64,000 nucleotides of DNA, taken from Mesostigma viride. Lineage: Eukaryota; Streptophyta; Mesostigmatophyceae; Mesostigmatales; Mesostigmataceae. The notes under the pieces are model-generated. The model was not told where the DNA came from. It did no database searches and saw nothing but the letters and a program-made list of their open reading frames with translations. Positions 46,690-55,800 of the stretch are shown in pieces (position 1 is the stretch's first letter; each line of letters starts with the position of its first letter). The translations under genes and the position numbers were made by a program. Location: contig RPFO01000022.1 of assembly GCA_009746045.1 (NCBI GenBank), positions 551,137 to 615,136 of the forward strand. The letters run 5' to 3'.

Positions 46690-47533
46690 GGGTGCAATAA
46701 GACCCATGTGAGCATGGCATAATGCTGTGGCATGCCTCTGGCACCGCCGACGATGTGGACACCCGCATCGGCCTTGCCTGGGCCAAGCTCCGTTCGCTCA
46801 CACCCTACTGGCGCTCGAAGGGCCTGGGCGGGCACCGCAAGCGCATGCTCTTCAAGGTCCTCGTCCTCACGGTGCTCACGTATGGCGCCGAGGCGTGGAC
46901 CCTCCCACCCAAACTGGCAGCTCGGCTAGTAGACGGCACGGTTTACAGGATGCTCCGACAGGTCCTTAACGTAGGTTTTTCCGAGCGTCCGTCATCAGAA
47001 TCTTTGTATCATGGCATGCCTCGTGTTTCGGACGAGATTAGGCAGCGTAGGATAGCATTTGTAGGACACCTTGCCCGCACCAGCCAGGTCGACACCACCC
47101 TCGGTCTGGCCGGCCCCCAGCGGCTTGGCCAGCCAGGGCGGCACATTCTGACCTGGCCTGGCCCCGAGGACATTCCCAAACGGGTAGGGAAACCTGTCAC
47201 GAACTACGTTCAGATGTTGCTGGACGACCTAGTGGTCCCAGCCCAGTTTGAGCACCGCATCCACTCTCTCTCCCGTCTTTGGACTGTCATGCAGGACAAG
47301 ACGCGGTGGAAGAAGATTGTCAAGGCGCACACGCCCGACCCTGTGGGCAAGCCACCTCCCCCCAAGCGGAGGCGGCGTTTTGATGAGTAGTGTAGTTAGG
47401 ATTTTCTAGATAGCTTATTAGAGTTAGTATAGTTCGATCACGCGGCTTCCTCCACCCCATCCATCATGGAATATGTGCTACATGACCTCCCCACGGCGGC
47501 ATGTTATAATTTAATTTAATTTTTTAATGCCTC
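46690..47533 (+). mobile_element. 5'-truncated LINE with RT C-terminal frame and hairpin tail
   Basis: Contains the 46722-47390 frame, a UTR (GTAGTTAGGATTTTCTAGAT) and the 3' end ATGTGCTACATGACCTCCCC ACGGCGGCATGTTATAATTT with an AT-rich tail. It is related along its length to the 19110-20326 copy but better preserved. Confidence 0.8.
46722..47390 (+). CDS. LINE reverse transcriptase, C-terminal (post-RT) fragment
   Basis: 222 codons open to a TAG. Visible segments: SGTADDVDTRIGLAWAKLRS, KRMLFKVLVLTVLTYGAEAW, DGTVYRMLRQVLNVGFSE, SDEIRQRRIAFVGHLARTSQ, ending KPPPPKRRRRFDE. LTYGAEAW followed by a RIAFVGHLAR segment is typical of the thumb and C-terminal region after the RT fingers and palm in LINE ORF2. 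The catalytic YADD lies upstream in the relative at 19253 and is absent here. The Met at 46722 is simply the first in the truncated copy. Confidence 0.75.
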   Translation: MLWHASGTADDVDTRIGLAWAKLRSLTPYWRSKGLGGHRKRMLFKVLVLTVLTYGAEAWTLPPKLAARLVDGTVYRMLRQVLNVGFSERPSSESLYHGMPRVSDEIRQRRIAFVGHLARTSQVDTTLGLAGPQRLGQPGRHILTWPGPEDIPKRVGKPVTNYVQMLLDDLVVPAQFEHRIHSLSRLWTVMQDKTRWKKIVKAHTPDPVGKPPPPKRRRRFDE

Positions 47534-47534
47534 T

Positions 47535-47660
47535 AGCTGGCATGAAGGAGAAAGGGGGTCGATCTCTGCCCTTAATCTTCCTGTTGTGCACATACGTACA
47601 GGGATTAAATTAAAGCACTCCGGTGCTCCGTGACCTCCCAACGTGGGAGCAAGTGTTTAA
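47535..47660 (+). mobile_element. Retroelement tail, right of the RT fragment
   Basis: GGCATGAAGGAGAAAGGGGG, GGGATTAAATTAAAGCACTC, CGGTGCTCCGTGACCTCCCA, ACGTGGGAGCAAGTGTTTAA. The last part forms a hairpin around CTCCCAACGTGGGAG. Same family as 46495-46640 and 18490-18558. Confidence 0.75.
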
Positions 47661-47800
47661 AATGTAGGTATGATACATCATGGTATAGTGCAGGTGCGCC
47701 TTGTGCACCCAGAGTAGGTGGCAGTTTACATCCCCGACCTGCAGGTTAAAGCTCAGAATGTCAGTATTTAACCCGTGTTTTTTTAATTAGAACGCGATAT

Positions 47801-49766
47801 AGCCACGAGGTAGCCATGGCTGTCGGAGCTCATAACTTTCACGTTTGAGCGCCGAATTCAGCTGTGAATATCACAATCGCTTCGTCTTTCTAAGACGCAC
47901 ATGCTGATATAATTTTCCGACGCTATTACGCAATATACGATGAGCAAACGCCTCTCGACGCAACGCAGCCTGGCGGCTGCGCTCGGCAATGAAAATACGC
48001 CTGCAGCTTCGGCTGCAGCTTCGCCCACCGGCCCAGATGGCAACGGTGACACTAGTAGTGCACTGGTGCTCGCCCAGCCTCCCGGGCTCGCCTCGCCATC
48101 AGCATCGCCTGAACCTAAGCGCAGTCGCTCTGCTGAGCCGCCCTGGGAAGAGCGCTCCTTTGACGTCAACAGCCCCGGCTTCTGGCAGCGCAGCCCCGGT
48201 TGGATTATGGAAGACTTTTATTACGGCAATCACGCCTCGCTTCTAGCCCTGTGCGTGTACCTCACGTCCCACAACCGTGGCCGCTGGCCTGGTGACGGCA
48301 AGCTTGTCGACCCCGCCCGGCGAGGCTCTCCCCATCATTCACCGCATGCCTCGCCCCAAGCTTCAACGCTTCGCCCTCTGCTCCCTTGTTGGACGCTCCG
48401 AATCCGAGATCTGGAACCCCAAACCGCCCCCCTTCCCCTCCGAAGCCTCCATCCGCACCATCCTCAAGGAAGCTTTCGAGCAGCACGTGACCCCTCTTGC
48501 CGCAGATGTGGCGGCACTTGGCGGCACGCTGGCTGCTGAGCTCCCCACCATCCCCACCGCCACCGCCACCCTCCTCGCCTCCACCCCCCCCCCCTCCGCC
48601 TCCACCGACTCCATCACCGCCCAGCTCCGCGACATCGACCAGCGCCTCAAGGATAATGCAATCGCTATCGAGGTCTTGCAGAACACAGCAGGCCTCACCG
48701 CCCAGGCAGTGAAGGACATTGCCGCCAAGCCAGCCCCGGCTGGCCTGGCCGGCGATGCTCCTCCCATCACGACCTGGGCGGACATGCTTAAGCAACATAC
48801 CACCTCCACCACCTCCGCCGTCGCAGCCCAGCTCCAGCGGCAGACGCTTGACCTCCGCGAGGAGGCCGAGCTCGCCAAGCGCAGCCTCCACGTCATTGTC
48901 AAGAATCTCAAGATGGAGGAAGGTGAGAATTCCGAGAAGCTTGCGCGTGCTTTTGAGAGAGAAATCCTTGATCGCATGGGCCTTACTGGTGAGATCGAGC
49001 TGGCCGCCCACCGCCTTCCCCGCGCGCGGGGTAAGGCCGGGCCGCCCCCGCTCCTTCTCACCTTTAAGACCCCGGCGGACAAGATTTCTTTTCTCAGACG
49101 CCGCAAGCGGCTCGAGAAGACTCTCTTCACCCTTGACGACGACTTGACCCTGGCACAGCAACAACGGCGACGGGAGCTATGGCCGACCTACCTCCAGCTC
49201 CGGCAGACCAAGGCGGGCCAGCCGGTGTACTGGAAGGGGGCGGCCATCTACGTCGGCCACAAGCCCTGGCAAGCGACCCCCTCGACCACCGCGGCCCCAG
49301 CAACCCCAGCCCCAGCCTAGGGGAATACAGCAGTAGTGTAGAATAGTTAGACAGTGGCCTTGTACATGCCCGCCTACTACAGGCACTATAGCAGCTGAGG
49401 CCTAGCCTTTTTAGTCATGTACATGTGTGCCTATGCTGAGCCACACTCCAGATGATGCCTAGCTTTATTTAGTTATGCAGTGCCCATGCAGGGAGTAACT
49501 CCCTGCTGAGCAGCCATGCCCTAGCTTTTTGGATAGCTATGCTGATCTTCCCCCCCATGACAGGCTCCCCTTCGCTGGGCATAGCTTGAAGATCATGGGG
49601 ATGCAAGTGCCCTGGTGCACCTAGAGCAAGGGTCCTTTACATCCCCACCCTTGCAGGAAGTAGCTTAGGATGTATGATAGGCCATATGCCCCCCTCTCAA
49701 GGGCTATGTGCTACATATACTCCCAACGGAGTTATGTTACAATTCAATTCAATTCAATTCAATATC
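47801..49766 (+). mobile_element. ORF1-only retroelement, copy B (best preserved)
   Basis: Starts AGCCACGAGG like copy A, has a 139-bp leader, ORF1 (47940-49320), and about 440 bp of non-coding sequence. It ends ATGTGCTACATATACTCCCA, ACGGAGTTATGTTAC and (AATTC)4. It sits in the middle of a palindrome (AGAACGCGATAT ... ATATCGCGTTGT), giving an apparent ATAT target duplication. No ORF2 is present between ORF1 and the tail. Confidence 0.8.
47940..49320 (+). pseudogene. L1-type ORF1 protein, copy B, one apparent frameshift
   Basis: The frame from ATG at 47940 (MSKRLSTQRSLAAALGNENT) gives way near 48270-48345 to the frame ending at 49320; together about 460 residues. Order: a low-complexity N-terminus with PEPKRSRSAEPPWEE, WIMEDFYYGNHASLLALCVY, a coiled coil (ITAQLRDIDQRLKDNAIAIE; QRQTLDLREEAELAKRSLHV), then an RRM-like and C-terminal domain (VIVKNLKMEEGENSEKLARA, RLPRARGKAGPPPLLLTFKT, TLFTLDDDLTLAQQQRRREL, GQPVYWKGAAIYVGHKPW). 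This matches L1 ORF1p, a trimeric RNA-binding chaperone. The frameshift may be real or an assembly error. Confidence 0.8.
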
Positions 49767-51404
49767 GCGTTGTAAGCTTTTTTTAGAACGCGTATAGCAC
49801 CTAAGGAAAATTTTTTTTCATGGTCATGTATATATACTTTCCTGAAAGCCCATAAATCAAAGGATTTTTTGAGCTACTCAGACCTACAAAATGCTTATTC
49901 ATTAGAGAGATACACTGGTTTGAATACAGGGGGGTCTGACCATGACCGCGATTTCTTGACCCTAGGTCACAAGTCATGTGCTTATTCACAAATGGTTCAT
50001 GAAAAAAATCTGGCTTCTTGCACGAGCTATGGGCAACATATGCAGCTCTGTGAAACAAAACTCAGGCCCATTGGGCCACTGGAGCTATTTTTCATTAGCA
50101 TCACAATTACAACGCAGTACAACGCAGTGGGAAACATGAGAGCCCTTGACAACATTACGCAACGACCCGAGCCCCATAAACGGGGCCATAGTGAGCTTGG
50201 AGGGTCAAAACGTTGAACATAGGCGTTGTATAAGTTATACAGCATCAAACATGCATCAAACATCATGACTGGATGACCTAATATGACTGAATCAGGCAGC
50301 CATAGCCAAAGCATCATCCACTCTCACAACGTGTTGAGCACATGCCTCGTGGGAATGGAGGTGCTGGGTTTTCATTCCATAACGCGTGCAATACTGAAAG
50401 AAAGAGGCACGTGTAATGCAAGGCTTGGATAGGTTGAGTGATCCATGAGCTTACATGCAGGCAAAGATGACGCTGGAATGCATGCTAGCAAATGGTGGCA
50501 AGATGCTAACAACACATGATTATACACCATGATTATGGGCACCCAGCTGATCTTCTTGCATGCACAATCAACGCAGTATAAACCATCATCATCCAATCCT
50601 CACGATATATGCACGGCTTGACGACGTATACAGCACCTAAATACTGCACAACTGCAACCTGCTATGGCTGACATGCAAGCAACGTCGAGTAGGATGGCGG
50701 TCTTAGAGAGGCTGGGCAGAGGTCGGTAGAAATAAGTGGAAAACTGGAAGAAACTAGGTAGAAACACGATATACTTACGCCTGCAAGCACTATTGAGCCG
50801 GTGGCAGAGGCCATTTCCAGGAAAATACAGCATACCGTAGCAATAGCCACGGTCACGCCTTACGCTATTTGCAGGCACCATCATGCCCGGAGCTACCCAA
50901 GAAAAGTCTGCACAAATCTCGGTTTAGCCGAGAGTCCGGGCGTTCGGAATGAATAAACATGTGTTAAGAAGTCGAAACACCATGGAAATACCAAGCATGG
51001 TGCCGCAGCAGACCCGAGTCTTGACGTAATAATATGTATGCCGGTTTCCAGGGTTTCCGCATGAAAGTTGGGTGAGAAACTGGAAAAAACTACGTTCCTT
51101 TGCCTCAGTACCTCAACAAACTCGTAGAAACCTAATTATCAACCTTTGAACGCATCATCATGGTCGTGCTACCCAACAGCCACTGAAATTCGCGCGAAAA
51201 CTGGCGAGATCTACCTGCCGCCATCGCCGTCGTCTTCACCTTCGTCCCGCGAAAATGCCTGATTTCAGTGGTACATATTTGTTTGCAGCTGTCACAAAAA
51301 AAATACCAAAAATACCAGGATTTTTTCTTGAATTCTATGAGATGTTTCTGACCTATCTTGAAAGTTTCAGACCAAAAATCGCATGTTTAATAGGTTTGCC
51401 ACGT
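49767..51404. other. Interior of the TTAA element, no gene recognised
   Basis: AT-rich, unique-looking sequence. The largest frames (115 codons plus, 96 codons minus) have no recognisable domain and low coding character. ACGCAGTACAACGCAGT at 50110-50130 is a small direct repeat. Confidence 0.5.
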
Positions 51405-51461
51405 GTCCGATTACAACGCGATACATCGCGTTCTAACCCTACAACGCGATGTATCGCGTTG
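51405..51461. repeat. Subterminal palindromes of the TTAA element
   Basis: Two near-identical dyads in a row: ACAACGCGATACATCGCGTT, then ACAACGCGATGTATCGCGTT GT, each with 9-10 bp arms. A third, split by copy B, lies at the other end (47790-47800 with 49763-49773). Arrays like this are typical transposase-binding or hairpin regions at DNA transposon ends. Confidence 0.75.
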
Positions 51462-51505
51462 TAAAAAAACACGGGTTAACTGAACCATATGCCCCTAGCT
51501 TCTCA

Positions 51506-51719
51506 GGGATATTGAATTGAATTGAATTGAATTGAATTGTAACATAACTCCGTTGGGAGTATATGTAGCACACAGCCCTTGAGAGGGGGGCATATATGGC
51601 CTATCATACATCCTAAGCTACTTCCTGCAAGGGTGGGGATGTAAAGGACCCTTGCTCTAGGTGCACCAGGGCACTTGCATCCCCATGATCTTCAAGCTAT
51701 GCCCAGCGAAGGGGGATAT
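51506..51719 (-). mobile_element. Reversed 5'-truncated retroelement (element D) with 7-bp target duplication
   Basis: GGGATAT at 51506-51512 and 51713-51719 flanks 51513-51712. On the minus strand it reads CTTCGCTGGGCATAGCTTGA, TTTACATCCCCACCCTTGCA, the hairpin CTCCCAACGGAG, GTTATGTTAC and (AATTC)n. It is nearly identical to the last 200 bp of copy B (49560-49762) in opposite orientation. Confidence 0.85.
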
Positions 51720-51724
51720 GTGTT

Positions 51725-52125
51725 ACATATATTCTCTGTCCTGGAGCCCTTTGTCCTGGAGGAGTTTGGGGCCATGGGGCCCCTGACCTCCGCCTTCTTC
51801 AAGGAGTGTTGCCGGCTCCGGGAGGACCGGCTGGACCTGGAGGGCCAGCGGGCCCCATGGTCGGCGCGGACCTGGACGTCATATTGGCGTCAGCGCTTGT
51901 CGGTGGCGCTGACTCGGGCCATGGCTGACATCATGCTCCGCCGTACGCGGGCTGATTTTGCGGTGCAGCAGGGCTATTAGGTTCCTCCCGTTAGGCGTTT
52001 CCATTGGTCTTATCGTAGTATAGAGCTTTGACATGGCTCTGTATATAGGTTTATAGCTGGGCGTTTGCTTTGGTTTGAGTGATTTCACTCTGCTGTAAGT
52101 AATTATATTTTTAACATATATTCTC
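51725..52125 (+). mobile_element. Short 5'-truncated LINE, nuclease family, 12-bp target duplication
   Basis: ACATATATTCTC at 51725-51736 and 52114-52125 flanks 51737-52113. The insert is nearly identical to the last 370 bp of the element at 43804-45049: the final 77 codons (FVLEEFGAMGPLTSAFFKEC to ADFAVQQGY) plus the UTR. The near identity implies recent activity of this family. Confidence 0.9.
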
Positions 52126-52145
52126 CCAGCGGAGATATTTTCTAT

Positions 52146-52891
52146 CCGAAGACATCCCAAGTTCAGCCCAACTGCTGAAAAACTCTTTACCGGAGAGAGG
52201 TACCAGTAATTCGGACGATATGTGATTTTCAATGACACTGCAATGAAAAAAATAGGAATCAAGTTATGAAATAGGGCATACAAAAAGATCACCGGTCAAC
52301 CACATCCTAGACTCAAATCAACAAAACACGTGTTTGATCTCAAATGCCAAGCAGCCATAAAAGGGCTGAGCATCCAGCTGTGGAGAAAGCTCGACTTATT
52401 CCCGTCTTCATAAGCTTGCCAACAGCAGCAAACAGCAGGAGAGTTGCAGTGTGGAGCCCATCATTATCACGTACACTTGTCCACATGTGACCACATGTGC
52501 AGTAGCAATGTGCGCTCCTCCTTGCTCAATCGGGGGACACTACAAACACCCATTGCACGCAGGATGAAGCTATCTACTTTTACTACAGATAATGTACCAT
52601 CAGATAATATACATTTAGCATCACCGATCAGCCACACTACATACTGGCTGATCCCCCTACAGTGTACGGAAAGCTCGCAAGCCCTCCGCAGTATCCATAG
52701 CGTAAGCGAACCGCCCAGGGTCTACATGTCTGAGAAATGTGCGCTCAGCCACCACTTCACGTTACACGTCATGCTCCGGGGCCGTCCCCCCCGACGTTGG
52801 TGCGCGTGAATGCGACAGCTGGCCGCCACCCATGCCCCAGGCAGGTGGCCGCATGCCCCCCGCTAGATGTTGTTCCTTTGCCCCCCCTGTG
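52146..52891. other. 3' flank of the bZIP gene
   Basis: Contains the CAGCCCAACTGCTGAAAAAC and TCTTTACCGGAGAGAGGTAC segment shared with 18016-18056. No gene is recognised; a 121-codon plus-strand frame at 52444 has no domain. The 3' UTR of the minus-strand bZIP gene should lie here. Confidence 0.45.
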
Positions 52892-55800
52892 CTAGCCTCC
52901 ATCATGCCCCCCTCGCTGGCAGGAGATGCCCCCCCCCCCCCCCTCCAGCTCCAGCTTCAAGCGTGGCTTGGGCGCCTTGCCCAGGATTTGAACGGGGGTG
53001 TCAGCAGGATCAGCATAAGGGTCCCCCTGGGGCGGTGTCCCCGACATCTGGCCCGCGTACATTTCTGCTTGCAACCGCTGCTGCTGCTGCTGCAGCTGTT
53101 GGTGCTGCTGCATGTGGTGGTGGTACTGCGCCTGCGCGTGCTGCTGGTGGTACTGCGCAGCTGCTGCCGCCGCCACCGCCTGCTGGTGCTGGTGCTGGTG
53201 CAGGATGTGCTGGTGCTGCTCGTGCTGCTGCTGGTACTGCAGTTGCTGCTGATAGCGCTGCTGCTGCTCCGCCGCCGCCGCCTCGTAACTCGCCTGCCGC
53301 TGCTGCTGCGCCTGCTGCTGGGCTTGCTGCTGGGCCTGCTGCTGGGCCTGTTGCTGGGCCTGCTGCTGCGCCTGCTGCTGCTGTTGTTGCTGCTGAAGGT
53401 GAAGCTGCAGTGAGGCCTGCGAGGGCAGCAAACCTGCAGGGTCCCGCAGCATTGGGCCCACGCTGCCCCCCGGGCTGACCGCGTGGTATGATGGCGGCTG
53501 GCGAGGGGGCGAAGAGCCCCCATGCAGGGGCACGTAGGGTGGCGGGTGGCGATCATAGGGCGGTCCAAGCGCAGGGGAGAGACCGCGGGCGAGGGCGGCA
53601 TGTCCCGCGGCCGCATCCGCGCCTGCCGGAGGGGTAGCCACCGCGTGGGCGTCCGGGTGGTAGCCCGCGTGCCGGTGATGTCCCCCCGGGAGCATCCACT
53701 CTGGGGGGGCACGTCGCGGGTCGTTCTCACGCAGACCGCTCACGTGAGGCCAGCTGCCCGCCATCGAGTGGTAATGTGACGCGGGCCCCGCACCATAGGG
53801 AGGGTACCCTGGGGGCGTGCCGGCGCCATGACCAAACACACCGGGGGCGCTGGGGGCCCCCCCTGCCATCGGGCCAGCCCCCGGTGCTCCGTATCCGCGC
53901 ATGTCCACCGGGAGGGCCATGCTCCCGGAACCTGCGCTTGGGTGGTGGTGCATGTGCATGTGGTGGAGGTGGTGGGAGGAGCAACCGGGCGCGGCGGCAT
54001 CCCCAGGTACCAGCGACGCCGACCCAGCCTGCTGGGGGGTGGCCAGGGACCCGTCCGCCCCTGGCGTTGGCCGCCAGGACGATGCAGCCGAGGGGGGGGG
54101 CGCCCCCGCCCCCATGGAAGGGTCACCCCACCGGGGAGCACCGGGGGGGTACCCCGGCACCCCCGCTCCGGCGTGGTAGGGAGGGAAGGGCTGGCTCACT
54201 GGGACATCACGTCCCAAGATGGCGATGCGGCGGGGTGATGGGGGGTCGCCCGTCGTGGCCGCTGCCGAGGAGGTTGCGCTGCTGGCGCCGAGTTCCAGCC
54301 CTGTTGTGCTGGCAACCGCCCCCGCGCCGTGCTCCTCTCCGTTGGTGGCGGGAGACACGCCACCCTCCTGGTTGTGGGAGGGGAAGGAGGGGGAGGAGGA
54401 GGCCCCGCTGGCGCCCCCCTGCGCATGGGCTGGTCCACCGGGCGTGTCTGGCCGCGCCCCATTGGTGCTGCCACCTGCTCCCCCCGTGCGAGGCTTCACC
54501 TTGGACAAGCGCTCCCGCCGCGCATCGGCCGCCGCCGCCGCCGCTGCCGACAGGACTGGCCCTGCCCCCGCTGCTGCTTGCCCTGGGCCGCCCCCACTAG
54601 AGTAGCCCTGCCGCTGGCTGCCCGCAAAGTGGCTCATTTCCTGACCCCCTCCTGCACCCGCCTGCGCCTCCTGGCCCTGCGACGGTGGTTCTGTCGCTGC
54701 CTGCTCCTGATTCTGTTGCTGCTGATGTGCAGCCTGTGCCGCCTGTGCTGCCGCCATCTGCTGGTGGTGGTGCAAGTGAAGCGGGTACCCTCCAGCGGTC
54801 GTGCCCCAGGGGTCTGCCGCCACCCCTTGGCCCGGAACCCCCGCGCGCGCCCCGCCATGCACACCTGCCGCCGCTGCTGCTGCTGCCGCTGCCGCCGCCG
54901 CCGCCGTCGCCGCGGCACTGGCAGCAGCAGCCGCATCGGACGGCTTGGCCCCGGCGCCCTCGTGGTGCATCAACATGGGGGGCCCTGGCGGCGCGTGGTG
55001 GTGGTAGAGGTGGGGGTGGCTCACGGGGGGCATCGAGGGGGGGAACATGAGGTGGGGCCACATCCCGCTGGGCCGCCCTTGCATGTACGAGGATGCAGCC
55101 GCCGCCGCGGCTGCCGCCGCGGCTGCCGCATGGGGGGGGGTGTAGGGAGGTGGCATCATGTGCCTCATGGCAGGGTTGGCGCCACTACCGGCGCCCGCGG
55201 TGGCCGCCGCCGCTGCTGCTGCTGCTGCCGCCGCCGCTGCCGCCGCAGGGGAGGGTATTGCGCCCCCCTCTGGCAGGGCCGAGGAAGGCGGGGGCGGGGG
55301 CGGGGGCCAGAAGGGGGGGAACGGGGGCACGTGTCCCCCCATCATCGCCGCTGCCATGGATGGCATGAGACCTGGCGCCGGCGGTGGCGGCGGCGGGGGC
55401 ATGCCACCATGGGCCAAGGATGGGGGGGGGAACGGGTGCATGAGTGGGTGCATGGCGGGCGGGCCAGCATGGTGAAGGTTGGGAGGGTACGCCATGCCTT
55501 GCTCTGAGGCAAAGGCCGCTGAGGGCACTTGACCTGGAGCTGCCGAGGAGTGCGGGGAGACGACGCCCACCTCATGCTCCCCAGCGGCACCGCCCCTGGC
55601 CACACCTCCCTTGGCCGAGTCTGCCAGGGTGCCGGGCAGGCGGGCGCCGTCCTCCGTTGGGGGAGGCAGCGCCAGCGCGTGCAGTGCGGACGCGGCTGGG
55701 CCTTCCCTCTCTCCCGCCGGCCTGGATGCCCGGTCCTCGGCCGAGCCAGGGGCGGTCAAGTGGACACTAGCCCCCGCCACCGAGCCATGCGCATCCGCTG

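Larger units (their letters stand above)
47768..51479. mobile_element. TTAA-flanked element with CCCGTG terminal inverted repeats (piggyBac-like ends)
   Basis: TTAA at 47768-47771 and 51476-51479 brackets perfect 14-bp inverted repeats, CCCGTGTTTTTTTA at 47772-47785 and its complement at 51462-51475. Subterminal palindromes such as ACAACGCGAT/ATCGCGTTGT lie inside both ends. TTAA duplication with inverted repeats starting CCC is the signature of piggyBac-type DNA transposons. Without the ORF1 element nested at its left end it is about 1.75 kb. No transposase is visible in the remainder (49767-51400), so it would be non-autonomous. Confidence 0.7.
47693..52145 (+). mobile_element. Retroelement 3' tail (element P) split by three separate insertions
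   Basis: Four pieces read as one tail. 47693-47767 has GCAGGTGCGCCTTGTGCACC and TTTACATCCCCGACCTGCAG; 51480-51512 has CCATATGCCCCTAGCTTCTC AGGGATAT; 51720-51736 has GTGTTACATATATTCTC; 52126-52145 has the hairpin remainder CCAGCGGAGATATTTTC. The order matches the uninterrupted tail of copy B at 49600-49740. The interruptions are the TTAA element, reversed element D and the LINE fragment at 51737-52113. Confidence 0.75.
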
